The notes under the pieces: generated by a model
Seen by the model: only the letters and a program-made list of their open reading frames with translations
Databases searched by the model: none
What the model was told of the DNA's origin: nothing
Program-made: the position numbers and the translations under genes
Shown: one piece after another, positions 15,035-22,418 of the stretch
How positions within the stretch are numbered: the stretch's first letter is position 1
Layout of the letters: each line of letters starts with the position of its first letter
Assembly: GCA_900551645.1 (NCBI GenBank)
Contig: URWP01000008.1
Span: 1-29,610, forward strand
Length of the DNA: 29,610 bases
From: an uncultured Bacteroides sp.
GTDB taxonomy: Bacteria > Bacteroidota > Bacteroidia > Bacteroidales > Bacteroidaceae
Reading direction: 5' to 3'

Positions 15035-15742
15035 TTAAACAACACTCTCTTCCTGTGAATTTTCCTCCACTAAAAGTTCTTCTGTTTCCGGACAAACAAT
15101 TTTTCCGTCTACAATATGAATCGTGCGGTCTGTCTGCTGCGCCAACCCCTCATCATGTGTCACAATAACGAAAGTTTGTCCCAAACGGTCACGCAAGTCA
15201 AAGAACAAACGATGAAGTTCTTCCTTATTACGGGTATCGAGACTACCTGAAGGCTCATCAGCCAACACCACAGCCGGCCGGTTAATAAGAGCCCGCGCTA
15301 CCGCTACCCGCTGTTTTTCGCCCCCCGACAACTCTGCAGGTTTATGTCCTGAACGGTCTTTCAAGCCAAGAAACTCCAGCATTTCCAATGACCGTCTGCG
15401 TGCCTCACCCGCAGAAACACCCTGAATCAATGCCGGAATCATCACATTCTCCAAAGCTGTAAACTCTGGTAACAGCTGATGGAACTGAAATACAAAACCT
15501 ATATTCTTATTACGGAAAGCCGATAAGTCTTTTTCCCGCAAACGGTTCACTTCCGTACCTTCTATCACAATCCGTCCGTCATCCGGCTTGTCTAATGTCC
15601 CCATAATCTGAAGCAAGGTAGTCTTTCCTGCCCCACTAGGTCCCACAATACTTACCACTTCACCTTTTTCTATCGTCAGATCAATACCTTTCAAGACCTG
15701 TAACGAACCGAAACTTTTGGTAATACCTTCCAGTTGAATCAT
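15035..15742 (-). CDS. lolD: LolD-like lipoprotein-releasing ABC ATPase
   Basis: A 235-residue ABC ATPase with complete motifs: Walker A GPSGAGKTT (34-42), LSGGEKQR (138-145), Walker B VVLADEP (158-164) and H-loop THD (His196). The Q-loop segment FVFQFHQLLPEFTALENVMIP (84-104) is characteristic of LolD, the ATPase that drives LolC/LolE to release lipoproteins from the inner membrane. It is the last gene of a minus-strand operon, 6 bp after tcdA. No LolC/E permease gene is adjacent, so the permease must be encoded elsewhere. An acidic C-terminal tail (ETEELLVEENSQEESVV) extends past the usual end. The LolD name is a family-level inference; other MacB-type ATPases are similar. Confidence 0.85.
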   Translation of the reverse strand: MIQLEGITKSFGSLQVLKGIDLTIEKGEVVSIVGPSGAGKTTLLQIMGTLDKPDDGRIVIEGTEVNRLREKDLSAFRNKNIGFVFQFHQLLPEFTALENVMIPALIQGVSAGEARRRSLEMLEFLGLKDRSGHKPAELSGGEKQRVAVARALINRPAVVLADEPSGSLDTRNKEELHRLFFDLRDRLGQTFVIVTHDEGLAQQTDRTIHIVDGKIVCPETEELLVEENSQEESVV

Positions 15743-15748
15743 AGTTAC

Positions 15749-16460
15749 TTACAATTTACGAATGACATACTCGGCCAAATAGCAGCCGAATACGGCAGGC
15801 ATATAACTGACAGTTCCCGCCGTTGATTTCTTATTCTGTTCATTATCGATAAGAATAACCGCCCGTTCGTCAGCCTGTTCTGTACTGAACACTACCGGCA
15901 ATTTACGTTTCATTCCCATCTTCTGCAGGCGTTTACGTACCGCCTTACTCAACCCACAGTGATAGGTCTCCCACAAGTCGGCAAAACGTATCTGTGTAAT
16001 ATCCCGCTTGGCTCCAGCTCCCATGCTACTTACTATCTTCAGTCCACGCTGTAAGGCATGATAAATCAGATAACATTTTGGAGCAACCGTATCGATAGCA
16101 TCTACTATGAAATCATAATGAGCTGCATCCAACAGTTCTGGAATAGCCTCATCCTTCAGATAAACAGTAAGTACTGTCAATTCCAGTTCTGGATTAATGT
16201 CGCGGAAACGTTCCGCCAACACTTCCGCTTTCGGACGTCCGATTGGCCGGCACCTGACGGTTGATGTTACTCGGCTGTACCGTATCGGCATCTACTATTG
16301 TCATCCGGCCGACACCAGCCCGACAAATCATTTCTGCCGCATATGCGCCCACGCCACCCAGTCCTACTATCAACACATGTGACTGGCGCAGACGTTTCAT
16401 TTTTTCTTCGCCCAACAGCAAAGCGGTACGCTGCTGCCAGGCCGGGTTCATTTCACTCAT
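15749..16460 (-). pseudogene. tcdA: tRNA t6A cyclase (TcdA) gene, frameshifted
   Basis: Two overlapping frames together make one E1/ThiF-like protein. The first (16460-16194) has the ATP-binding GLGGVGAYAAEM and DADTVQPSNINRQ. The second, from about 16243 to 15749, continues with IGRPKAEVLAERFRDINPEL and runs to the normal C-terminus. TcdA uses ATP to cyclise t6A to ct6A at position 37 of ANN-decoding tRNAs. The junction lies at GACGTCCGATT (16234-16244). Adding a second copy of this 11-bp unit gives ANRTSIGRPKAEV in one frame, a 240-residue protein with the usual spacing. As read, the N-terminal product stops after 88 residues and cannot be functional. It lies 38 bp after the antiporter gene and 6 bp before lolD, so it is in their operon. 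A real slippage deletion and an assembly error are both possible. Confidence 0.87.
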
Positions 16461-16498
16461 TTGTTCTATATACAAAAAATATTTTTGAGACTTTGGAA

Positions 16499-18664
16499 CT
16501 AGGCCTCCTTCTTGAACCATTTATAAAGCCGGTTACGCACTTTATCATACAGTTGACTCTCTGCATATCCATGCGGGTCAGAAAAAGTCAGTTGCTCGTT
16601 CGGGTCACCCATCTGGTCCGGATAAAGCACCATGATACTGCAAGTATTGAAATATTTTGAGATCTGTCCCGGCAAACGTTCGAAAGCAGAGTCATACGAG
16701 ATAGACCCTCTTCTTGAACTGACGATCACGAGCAAATGGTCAAAATTTACCTGCCCTGTAATGATAAGCAAATCTTCCCAATCTTCCAGTTCCTGATATT
16801 CGGCCAAAACCTCTTTATGCAATTTACGGATGCATCCTTTCAGATATCCCAATGTTTGCGGATGTGCAAAGAAATGCAGACGACAACCCAGTTCACCACT
16901 CATACGACACAGATGCGAAACCCATTTCACAAAGCCATGCTCATATTCCGCTTTAGGAGGTACTGCCACCAAAATCCGGCGCAAGGTATTTACCGGCATC
17001 TGAAAACGTGCAATCATCACTTGCTGATAATATTTCTTCAACAGATTTTCTGCCAGATTTCCAAAAAACGAATCCACAATATTAGTCTTCCGATGCAAAC
17101 CGATAATAATTCCAGTCACATCATATTCTTTAGCCGCATGAAGAATACCCGTAGCGATATTCAGGTCGAAACGACTCACCGTACGCATGGGTACATTCAC
17201 AGATGCTGCTATCTGCGCGGCCCGTTCCAGATTCCGACGCCCCCGCATCTCTAAACGTACAGAGTCGTTGCTGTCATTTATCACATTCAGTGCTACCAGA
17301 TTATCCAACTGTTTCGGATTACGTACTACCAATCCCAACGAAATCAGGTCTTCTAATGTATCTGGATTAGAAAGTGGAATCAGGAAACGTTCCTTCTCAT
17401 TCGCTTTTCCTTCATCCAGCTCTGCTTCATCAGTCACAATCTGCTTGGCCGCATGTTCCGTAATGAACGAACTGACAACACAAGTTACCAGAATAAGCAG
17501 AATGGTACCGTTCAACACATCTTCATTCAGCAAGCGTTCACCATCAGGCAGAATAATGTTATATCCCACCAATACCGCCGCCAAAGTAGCCGCAGCCTGT
17601 GCATTGCTCAAACCGAACATCAGTTCCCTTTCTACTGCCTTCATGCGGTATATCTTCTGTGTCAGCCACGAGGCAATCCATTTGCCCACCAGCGCTACGA
17701 TAATCATGACTCCAGCCACCTTCAACGAATCAATATGACCGAAAAGAACATTCACATTGATGAGCATACCTACCCCGATAAGGAAATAAGGGATAAACAG
17801 CGCATTGCCAACAAACTCCAGATGACTCATCAGAGGAGAAACATGAGGAATCAGTCTGTTCAGCACCAATCCGGCAAGGAAAGCCCCTAAAATTCCTTCC
17901 ATACCTACCATTTCCATCAGTCCTGCTCCCAAGAAAACCATCGCCATTACAAAGATATATTGTACTACATTATCACTGTAACGACGGAAAAACCAACGTC
18001 CGATTCGCGGGAAAGTATACATGATAATCATACTCAGTACTATGACCTTTAATACCAGCCATACCCAAAACATTCCCGACGTATCTCCCTTAAACATTCC
18101 TCCTACCACTGCTAACACCAACAGTGTCAACGTATCTGTCACAGCGGTACCTCCCACAGCTATACTTACAGCACGCTGTCTGTTAATACCATAACGGATA
18201 ACAATAGGATAAGCAATCAACGTATGAGAGGCATACATACTGGCAAGCAGTACTGACGTAATAAGGCCATACCCCAATATATGCAGATTAGTCCAAATAC
18301 CGATACCTAATGGAAAGACAAAAGCCAACAATCCCAGTACAGTAGCCTTTACACGGATACTTTTAAAATCCTCCATGTTCATTTCCAATCCGGCCAGAAA
18401 CATGATATAATATAACCCGACTTTACCGAAGAGCTCAAAGCTACTGTCGCGCGCCAGAATATTAAAACCATGTTCACCAATAACCACTCCAGCCAGAATC
18501 ATACCGATGATATGCGGTATACGTAGACGTTCTAACACAATGGGTGCGAACAGGATAATTACCAGCACCAGAAAAAAAATCCACGTAGGATCTGTAATGG
18601 GAAAATGGATATTCATATCTATCCAATCGAGCATTTCTTTCATAAAAGGGCTATCACTATTCAT
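16499..18664 (-). CDS. CPA2-family cation/proton antiporter with cytosolic USP-like domains
   Basis: A 721-residue protein. The first ~400 residues form a Na+/H+-exchanger membrane domain with about 12 helices, including RIPHIIGMILAGVVIGEHG (48-66) and FLAGLEMN (89-96). The unwound ion-site helix GGTAVTDTLTLLVLA (171-185) carries Thr176-Asp177. Residues ~440-650 resemble two universal-stress-protein-like domains (TGIIIGLHRK; RRILVAVPP), a cytosolic arrangement found in Bacteroidetes antiporters of this type. It exchanges Na+ or K+ for protons across the inner membrane. The start may be 18664 or the internal ATG at 18643; a -7 element at 18680-18673 would leave almost no leader for the first. 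It is the first gene of the antiporter-tcdA-lolD operon. Confidence 0.88.
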   Translation of the reverse strand: MNSDSPFMKEMLDWIDMNIHFPITDPTWIFFLVLVIILFAPIVLERLRIPHIIGMILAGVVIGEHGFNILARDSSFELFGKVGLYYIMFLAGLEMNMEDFKSIRVKATVLGLLAFVFPLGIGIWTNLHILGYGLITSVLLASMYASHTLIAYPIVIRYGINRQRAVSIAVGGTAVTDTLTLLVLAVVGGMFKGDTSGMFWVWLVLKVIVLSMIIMYTFPRIGRWFFRRYSDNVVQYIFVMAMVFLGAGLMEMVGMEGILGAFLAGLVLNRLIPHVSPLMSHLEFVGNALFIPYFLIGVGMLINVNVLFGHIDSLKVAGVMIIVALVGKWIASWLTQKIYRMKAVERELMFGLSNAQAAATLAAVLVGYNIILPDGERLLNEDVLNGTILLILVTCVVSSFITEHAAKQIVTDEAELDEGKANEKERFLIPLSNPDTLEDLISLGLVVRNPKQLDNLVALNVINDSNDSVRLEMRGRRNLERAAQIAASVNVPMRTVSRFDLNIATGILHAAKEYDVTGIIIGLHRKTNIVDSFFGNLAENLLKKYYQQVMIARFQMPVNTLRRILVAVPPKAEYEHGFVKWVSHLCRMSGELGCRLHFFAHPQTLGYLKGCIRKLHKEVLAEYQELEDWEDLLIITGQVNFDHLLVIVSSRRGSISYDSAFERLPGQISKYFNTCSIMVLYPDQMGDPNEQLTFSDPHGYAESQLYDKVRNRLYKWFKKEA

Positions 18665-18672
18665 TTCTAATA

Positions 18673-18680
18673 CAAAATTA
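18673..18680 (-). promoter_or_regulatory. Candidate -7 element for the antiporter operon
   Basis: TAATTTTG on the minus strand (18680-18673) matches TAnnTTTG perfectly, but no TTTG lies 19-21 bp upstream. The predicted start is only a few bases before the ATG at 18664, which favours either a nearly leaderless mRNA or initiation at 18643. Confidence 0.45.
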
Positions 18681-18723
18681 TGAAAAATCTTTCAGTTTTA
18701 CTGATTATTATCTGAGAATGTTT

Positions 18724-18731
18724 TATTTTTG
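18724..18731 (+). promoter_or_regulatory. Candidate -7 element for asd
   Basis: TATTTTTG at 18724-18731 matches TAnnTTTG. The -33 region (TTTACTG, 18697-18703) is poor. The leader to the asd ATG would be about 75 nt. Confidence 0.5.
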
Positions 18732-18811
18732 CAGCCAATTGGAAAGTCGGACAAAAGGAATGTAACCCAATCCGATCAATCATTAATAACACGTATAAAA
18801 GTAAAAAGAAA

Positions 18812-19822
18812 ATGAAAGTAGCAATTGTTGGTGCGAGCGGAGCAGTAGGACAAGAGTTCTTGCGTGTGCTCGACGAAAGAAATTTCCCGATTGACGAATT
18901 AGTGTTGTTTGGTTCTTCACGTAGTGCAGGCCGAAAATACACCTTCCGCGGCAAGGAAATTGAAGTCAAACTTCTGCAGCACAATGATGACTTTAAAGGT
19001 GTAGATATCGCCTTTACTTCAGCGGGTGCAGGCACTTCCAAAGAATTTGCTGAAACCATCACGAAGTATGGAGCCGTGATGATTGACAACTCCAGTGCAT
19101 TCCGTATGGACGCAGACATTCCTTTGGTGGTTCCAGAAGTGAATCCAGACGATGCATTAAACCGTCCACGCGGTATCATCGCCAATCCGAACTGTACAAC
19201 CATCCAGATGGTAGTCGCTTTGAAAGCTATCGAAAACCTGACTCATATCAAGCGTGTACATGTATCTACTTACCAGGCTGCCAGCGGTGCCGGTGCAGCG
19301 GCAATGGATGAACTTTACGAACAATATCGGCAGGTATTGGCTGGCGAACCTGTAACTGTAGAAAAATTTGCTTACCAGCTAGCATTCAACCTGATTCCTC
19401 AGATTGATGTCTTTACTGAAAACGGTTATACCAAGGAAGAAATGAAGATGTACAACGAAACACGTAAAATCATGCACTCAGATGTACAGGTAAGTGCTAC
19501 TTGTGTACGTGTTCCGGCTCTCCGTTCTCACTCAGAAAGTATCTGGATTGAAACAGAACGTCCGGTATCGGTAGAAGAAGCCCGCGAAGCTTTTGCTCAC
19601 GGCGAAGGACTGGTACTGATGGATAACCCCGAAAAGAAAGAATATCCGATGCCGCTGTTCCTGGCTGGTAAGGATCCTGTATATGTAGGACGTATCCGCA
19701 AGGATCTGGCAAATGAAAACGGACTGACATTCTGGATTGTAGGTGACCAGATCAAGAAGGGTGCCGCATTGAATGCCGTTCAGATTGCTGAATACCTGAT
19801 TAAAGTGAAGAATATCGGATAA
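18812..19822 (+). CDS. asd: Aspartate-semialdehyde dehydrogenase
   Basis: A 336-residue cytoplasmic enzyme that reduces aspartyl-4-phosphate to aspartate semialdehyde with NADPH. This is the branch point to lysine/diaminopimelate, threonine, methionine and isoleucine. The NADP-binding VAIVGASGAVGQEFL (3-17) and SSRSAG (35-40) come first. The active-site ANPNCTT has nucleophile Cys128, STYQAASGAG lies at 152-161, and the substrate/catalytic segment RVPALRSHSES contains His240. The length and motifs fit the Gram-positive/Bacteroidetes-type Asd. It is transcribed divergently from the antiporter operon and is followed by a terminator, so it stands alone. Confidence 0.97.
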   Translation: MKVAIVGASGAVGQEFLRVLDERNFPIDELVLFGSSRSAGRKYTFRGKEIEVKLLQHNDDFKGVDIAFTSAGAGTSKEFAETITKYGAVMIDNSSAFRMDADIPLVVPEVNPDDALNRPRGIIANPNCTTIQMVVALKAIENLTHIKRVHVSTYQAASGAGAAAMDELYEQYRQVLAGEPVTVEKFAYQLAFNLIPQIDVFTENGYTKEEMKMYNETRKIMHSDVQVSATCVRVPALRSHSESIWIETERPVSVEEAREAFAHGEGLVLMDNPEKKEYPMPLFLAGKDPVYVGRIRKDLANENGLTFWIVGDQIKKGAALNAVQIAEYLIKVKNIG

Positions 19823-19846
19823 AGATATTACACGCATACATAGAGA

Positions 19847-19886
19847 AAAAAGGTGGTTGTTTCTGTAATGGGACAATCACCTTTTT
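19847..19886 (+). terminator. Rho-independent terminator after asd
   Basis: AAAAAGGTGGTTGT (19847-19860) pairs with ACAATCACCTTTTT (19873-19886) with one G-U pair around a 12-nt loop, ending in five T, 25 bp after the asd stop codon. Confidence 0.85.
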
Positions 19887-19923
19887 ATATATACACTGAG
19901 AATATTCTTTCGGATGTCTTCTA

Positions 19924-19953
19924 CTTTTTCTTTTGGCCGTCCAAAAGAAAAAG
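19924..19953. repeat. Perfect 13-bp inverted repeat with 4-nt loop
   Basis: CTTTTTCTTTTGG (19924-19936), CCGT, then CCAAAAGAAAAAG (19941-19953) is a perfect palindrome between asd and the debranching-like gene. It has no role as the terminator of either flanking gene, since each has a closer hairpin. Its A/T-rich arms and GGCCGTCC core look like a dispersed repetitive palindrome; that needs a genome-wide count. Confidence 0.7.
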
Positions 19954-19964
19954 ATAACAAAAAG

Positions 19965-19998
19965 AAAAAAAAAAACCCCCCGCCTCAAAATTAAGGCC
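19965..19998 (-). terminator. Probable terminator of the debranching-like gene, with A11C6 tract
   Basis: On the minus strand, GGCCT TAATTTTG AGGC plus adjoining G residues form an imperfect GC-rich stem, followed by GGGGGG and eleven T (plus-strand A11 at 19965-19975, C6 at 19976-19981). It lies about 45 bp after the stop codon at 20044. The double homopolymer is prone to sequencing and replication slippage. Confidence 0.55.
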
Positions 19999-20043
19999 GG
20001 AATCTTTATATATCCTATCGGATATGTCTTTCTCTATCGATAA

Positions 20044-22200
20044 TCAATATGTCAATGCTTCTTTGTGATAGGTGTCGAAACATGGATAATGTGCCAACGG
20101 ACGTGGCTGGCAGAAATCCACTCCATCGAATACCGGATTCATCGCTACCGGTCTCTCCGGAAGAATCAGTTTTACTTCAGCCTCATCGCCTAGCAGCTTC
20201 ACATTGAATTTACCATCTTTATAGGTATAATAAAGTGTTCCCTTACCTATCTTGACAGAAGTCTCCAATTCTGTGATTTCAGCAGGAAGTTTCGGTTCTA
20301 CCGTAATAACCCGCTTCATCATATCCGGACGAATACCCAAGAAATACTGATACCATACACGAAGTTGTTCCGAATTGCTCCATGCCTGCAGGAAAGTACC
20401 CGAGCGTCCTGCCCATTTAGCTCCTTCACGCGGATGGGCATCAGCATTTTCACTCAAACTACCTACAGCCCCTTCATGCAAAGCCTGTCGGTTCATGTTA
20501 CAGAAAAGTTTCCAGGCCGTTTCCTGCTGTCCGTATTCTATCATACGCTGCATAGCGATACCATTGTTCCACAACCATACCGTTCCGTTGTGATAGGCAT
20601 CATCCTTATGGTAATAATGCCAGTTCTCGTGTTGCGGATGGAATTGCAGGTCCCACTGGGCCAATGAAGAGACTCCCCATGGATAAACCAGTTCTTCCCA
20701 TACCCGACGAGTCACCTTTTGTTTAAAAGCATCATCCTTTATCAGTTCAAAACAATAAAGCTGATTGGGCCTATATTGCCAATCAGGAGTGCCATCGGAA
20801 TTCAAATGGTCATATATCAGAATACTATCTTTGTTACAATAATCCTGTTCAAAATTCTGGGCCAATTTATCTGCTACTGCCTGCCAGGCTTCCGCATGTA
20901 CCTTGTCGCCCATCAGTTCAGCCAGATGTACACCTGATACCAGCTGACTATGCCACAGAAACTGAATATCATTTGCTCGATTGCCACGTGGAGACCCCGG
21001 TATACCGTTCCGTTTCACATCCATCCAGGTATCTGCATCTTCGTGCAACAGATACCCTTTATCATCAATGTGGTGACGGATACTTTGGTCAATACTGAGT
21101 ACCACAGAAGGATAAATATCTTTCAAAAAACTCTGGTCACCGGAATATTTCAACAACTCTTCAGCTTCCATTACATAACGCGGAGTACCATCGGTTGTGT
21201 TATACAGAATCCCTTCCAAATTAGCCCGATTCGGTACACGCCCACATGTAACCGATGTAGTATCCGTATCCTGCAGTTTGGCAAAATCCTTCAATATCTC
21301 TTTAGTATAATCAAACTGTCCTGTCACCAACGTAGCTCCCGGCATGGCGATAAACATATCCCGTCCCCAATATTCGTTGAACCAAGGCAAACCAGCATAA
21401 ATACCTTTTCCCTGCTGTTCCGTTATCAGTTCATCCATTGTCAAAGTAATCCAAGCCAATGCCTTGTCCAGTTCAGGCAGATTAGTATGTAGCGGATTGT
21501 TCACCTGAATCAAACTGTTCATCCGCGCTTTACGTGCCGCCAGTAATTCATTTCCCTGATTCCGGAAAAGAGTGACCAACGAATCACAATGAGCTTCCGT
21601 ACCACAAGTAACCAGGAAACCTTCCGCCGATTTAGGAACTTTCATTGTATTCCCATCAAATGTCACCCTCTGAGCTACCAAAGGAACTATCTTCAATACC
21701 CTTTCTTCCGCTTCTATCGGAGTATAACAAAGTGCTTCAATTTGTTTGGTGGGATTCTTCAACAAGGTTTCATTCAATGCAAAAGAGATACTGTCACCTT
21801 GTATATCGGACAGACGGATACACAACAATTCGTAATTATCTACCAGTTGCAGCTGTTCCTTGGCATTTTTCCAACAACGGGTCAGACAATCAGGTAACAC
21901 CGTAACCTCAGCTTCCTGACGTACCAGACGCTTCCCATCAACTGATAAGATATAATCCGAAAAAATACGTTTCTTGGCCAGATTCCATCCGGCATACCAG
22001 TCTACAGGTTCATCCTGATGCGTCCTTCCGTACCAGAAACCTGCCTTCTTGTCTGTATACGAATACTCCCGATTTTCTTGCGGAGTGACTGCAACAGCCA
22101 GTTCGTCTACCGAAAACGAACGAATTTTCGACTGTTTCTCCGTAGGGGTACAAGCCATCAAAAAGGATACGACCCCCAATGACACAAATAAATTTTTCAT
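20044..22200 (-). CDS. Exported glycogen-debranching-enzyme-like (amylo-alpha-1,6-glucosidase family) lipoprotein
   Basis: A 718-residue protein with a lipoprotein signal peptide (lipobox FLMAC, Cys17), so it is anchored in an outer or inner membrane rather than cytoplasmic. The C-terminal ~470 residues form an (alpha/alpha)6 barrel resembling the GDE/GH133 glucosidase domain. Supporting motifs are LPWFNEYWGRDMFIAMPG (271-288), NTTDGTPRYVMEAEELL (334-350), DADTWMDVKRNG (388-399) with PRGNRANDIQFLW, and GRSGTFLQAWSNSEQLRVW near 597. The N-terminal half is a beta-rich domain as in bacterial GDE. It would hydrolyse alpha-glucosidic branches of starch, glycogen or another glucan outside the cytoplasm. 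Related GH63/GH37 clan enzymes share the barrel, so the family number is tentative. It is transcribed alone, with no sus genes alongside. Confidence 0.78.
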   Translation of the reverse strand: MKNLFVSLGVVSFLMACTPTEKQSKIRSFSVDELAVAVTPQENREYSYTDKKAGFWYGRTHQDEPVDWYAGWNLAKKRIFSDYILSVDGKRLVRQEAEVTVLPDCLTRCWKNAKEQLQLVDNYELLCIRLSDIQGDSISFALNETLLKNPTKQIEALCYTPIEAEERVLKIVPLVAQRVTFDGNTMKVPKSAEGFLVTCGTEAHCDSLVTLFRNQGNELLAARKARMNSLIQVNNPLHTNLPELDKALAWITLTMDELITEQQGKGIYAGLPWFNEYWGRDMFIAMPGATLVTGQFDYTKEILKDFAKLQDTDTTSVTCGRVPNRANLEGILYNTTDGTPRYVMEAEELLKYSGDQSFLKDIYPSVVLSIDQSIRHHIDDKGYLLHEDADTWMDVKRNGIPGSPRGNRANDIQFLWHSQLVSGVHLAELMGDKVHAEAWQAVADKLAQNFEQDYCNKDSILIYDHLNSDGTPDWQYRPNQLYCFELIKDDAFKQKVTRRVWEELVYPWGVSSLAQWDLQFHPQHENWHYYHKDDAYHNGTVWLWNNGIAMQRMIEYGQQETAWKLFCNMNRQALHEGAVGSLSENADAHPREGAKWAGRSGTFLQAWSNSEQLRVWYQYFLGIRPDMMKRVITVEPKLPAEITELETSVKIGKGTLYYTYKDGKFNVKLLGDEAEVKLILPERPVAMNPVFDGVDFCQPRPLAHYPCFDTYHKEALTY

Positions 22201-22235
22201 AGCAATTCAATAGTATGTATTTGATTCTGACAGAG

Positions 22236-22243
22236 TAAATATA
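22236..22243 (-). promoter_or_regulatory. Weak candidate -7 element for the debranching-like gene
   Basis: TATATTTA on the minus strand (22243-22236), one mismatch from TAnnTTTG, 35 bp before the ATG at 22200. No good -33 element is present. The rest of 22201-22351 shows nothing else recognisable. Confidence 0.3.
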
Positions 22244-22351
22244 CTTGCCTATGTTTTTGCGAAATTAGAAAAATCCAGCGAAAACAAATCATTAAATGTG
22301 TGAATTTAGACAGAAAGATAAAAGAAAGTTCAAGAAATGAGTTAAAACAGA

Positions 22352-22389
22352 AGAACCGGATTTCCTCCAACAAACAGAAATCCGGTTCT
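22352..22389 (-). terminator. Hairpin terminator of the GH3-GH43-GH29 operon
   Basis: A perfect 13-bp stem, AGAACCGGATTTC (22352-22364) with GAAATCCGGTTCT (22377-22389), and a 12-nt loop. It lies 29 bp after the fucosidase-fusion stop codon. The minus-strand sequence after the stem is only moderately T-rich. Confidence 0.75.
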
Positions 22390-22418
22390 ATACTAATAAA
22401 AACATGTATTACTCAATT

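Noticed and set aside
17187..17738. Plus-strand open frame of 183 codons inside the antiporter gene
   Set aside because: It lies antisense to conserved transmembrane and cytosolic regions and shows no protein-like features.
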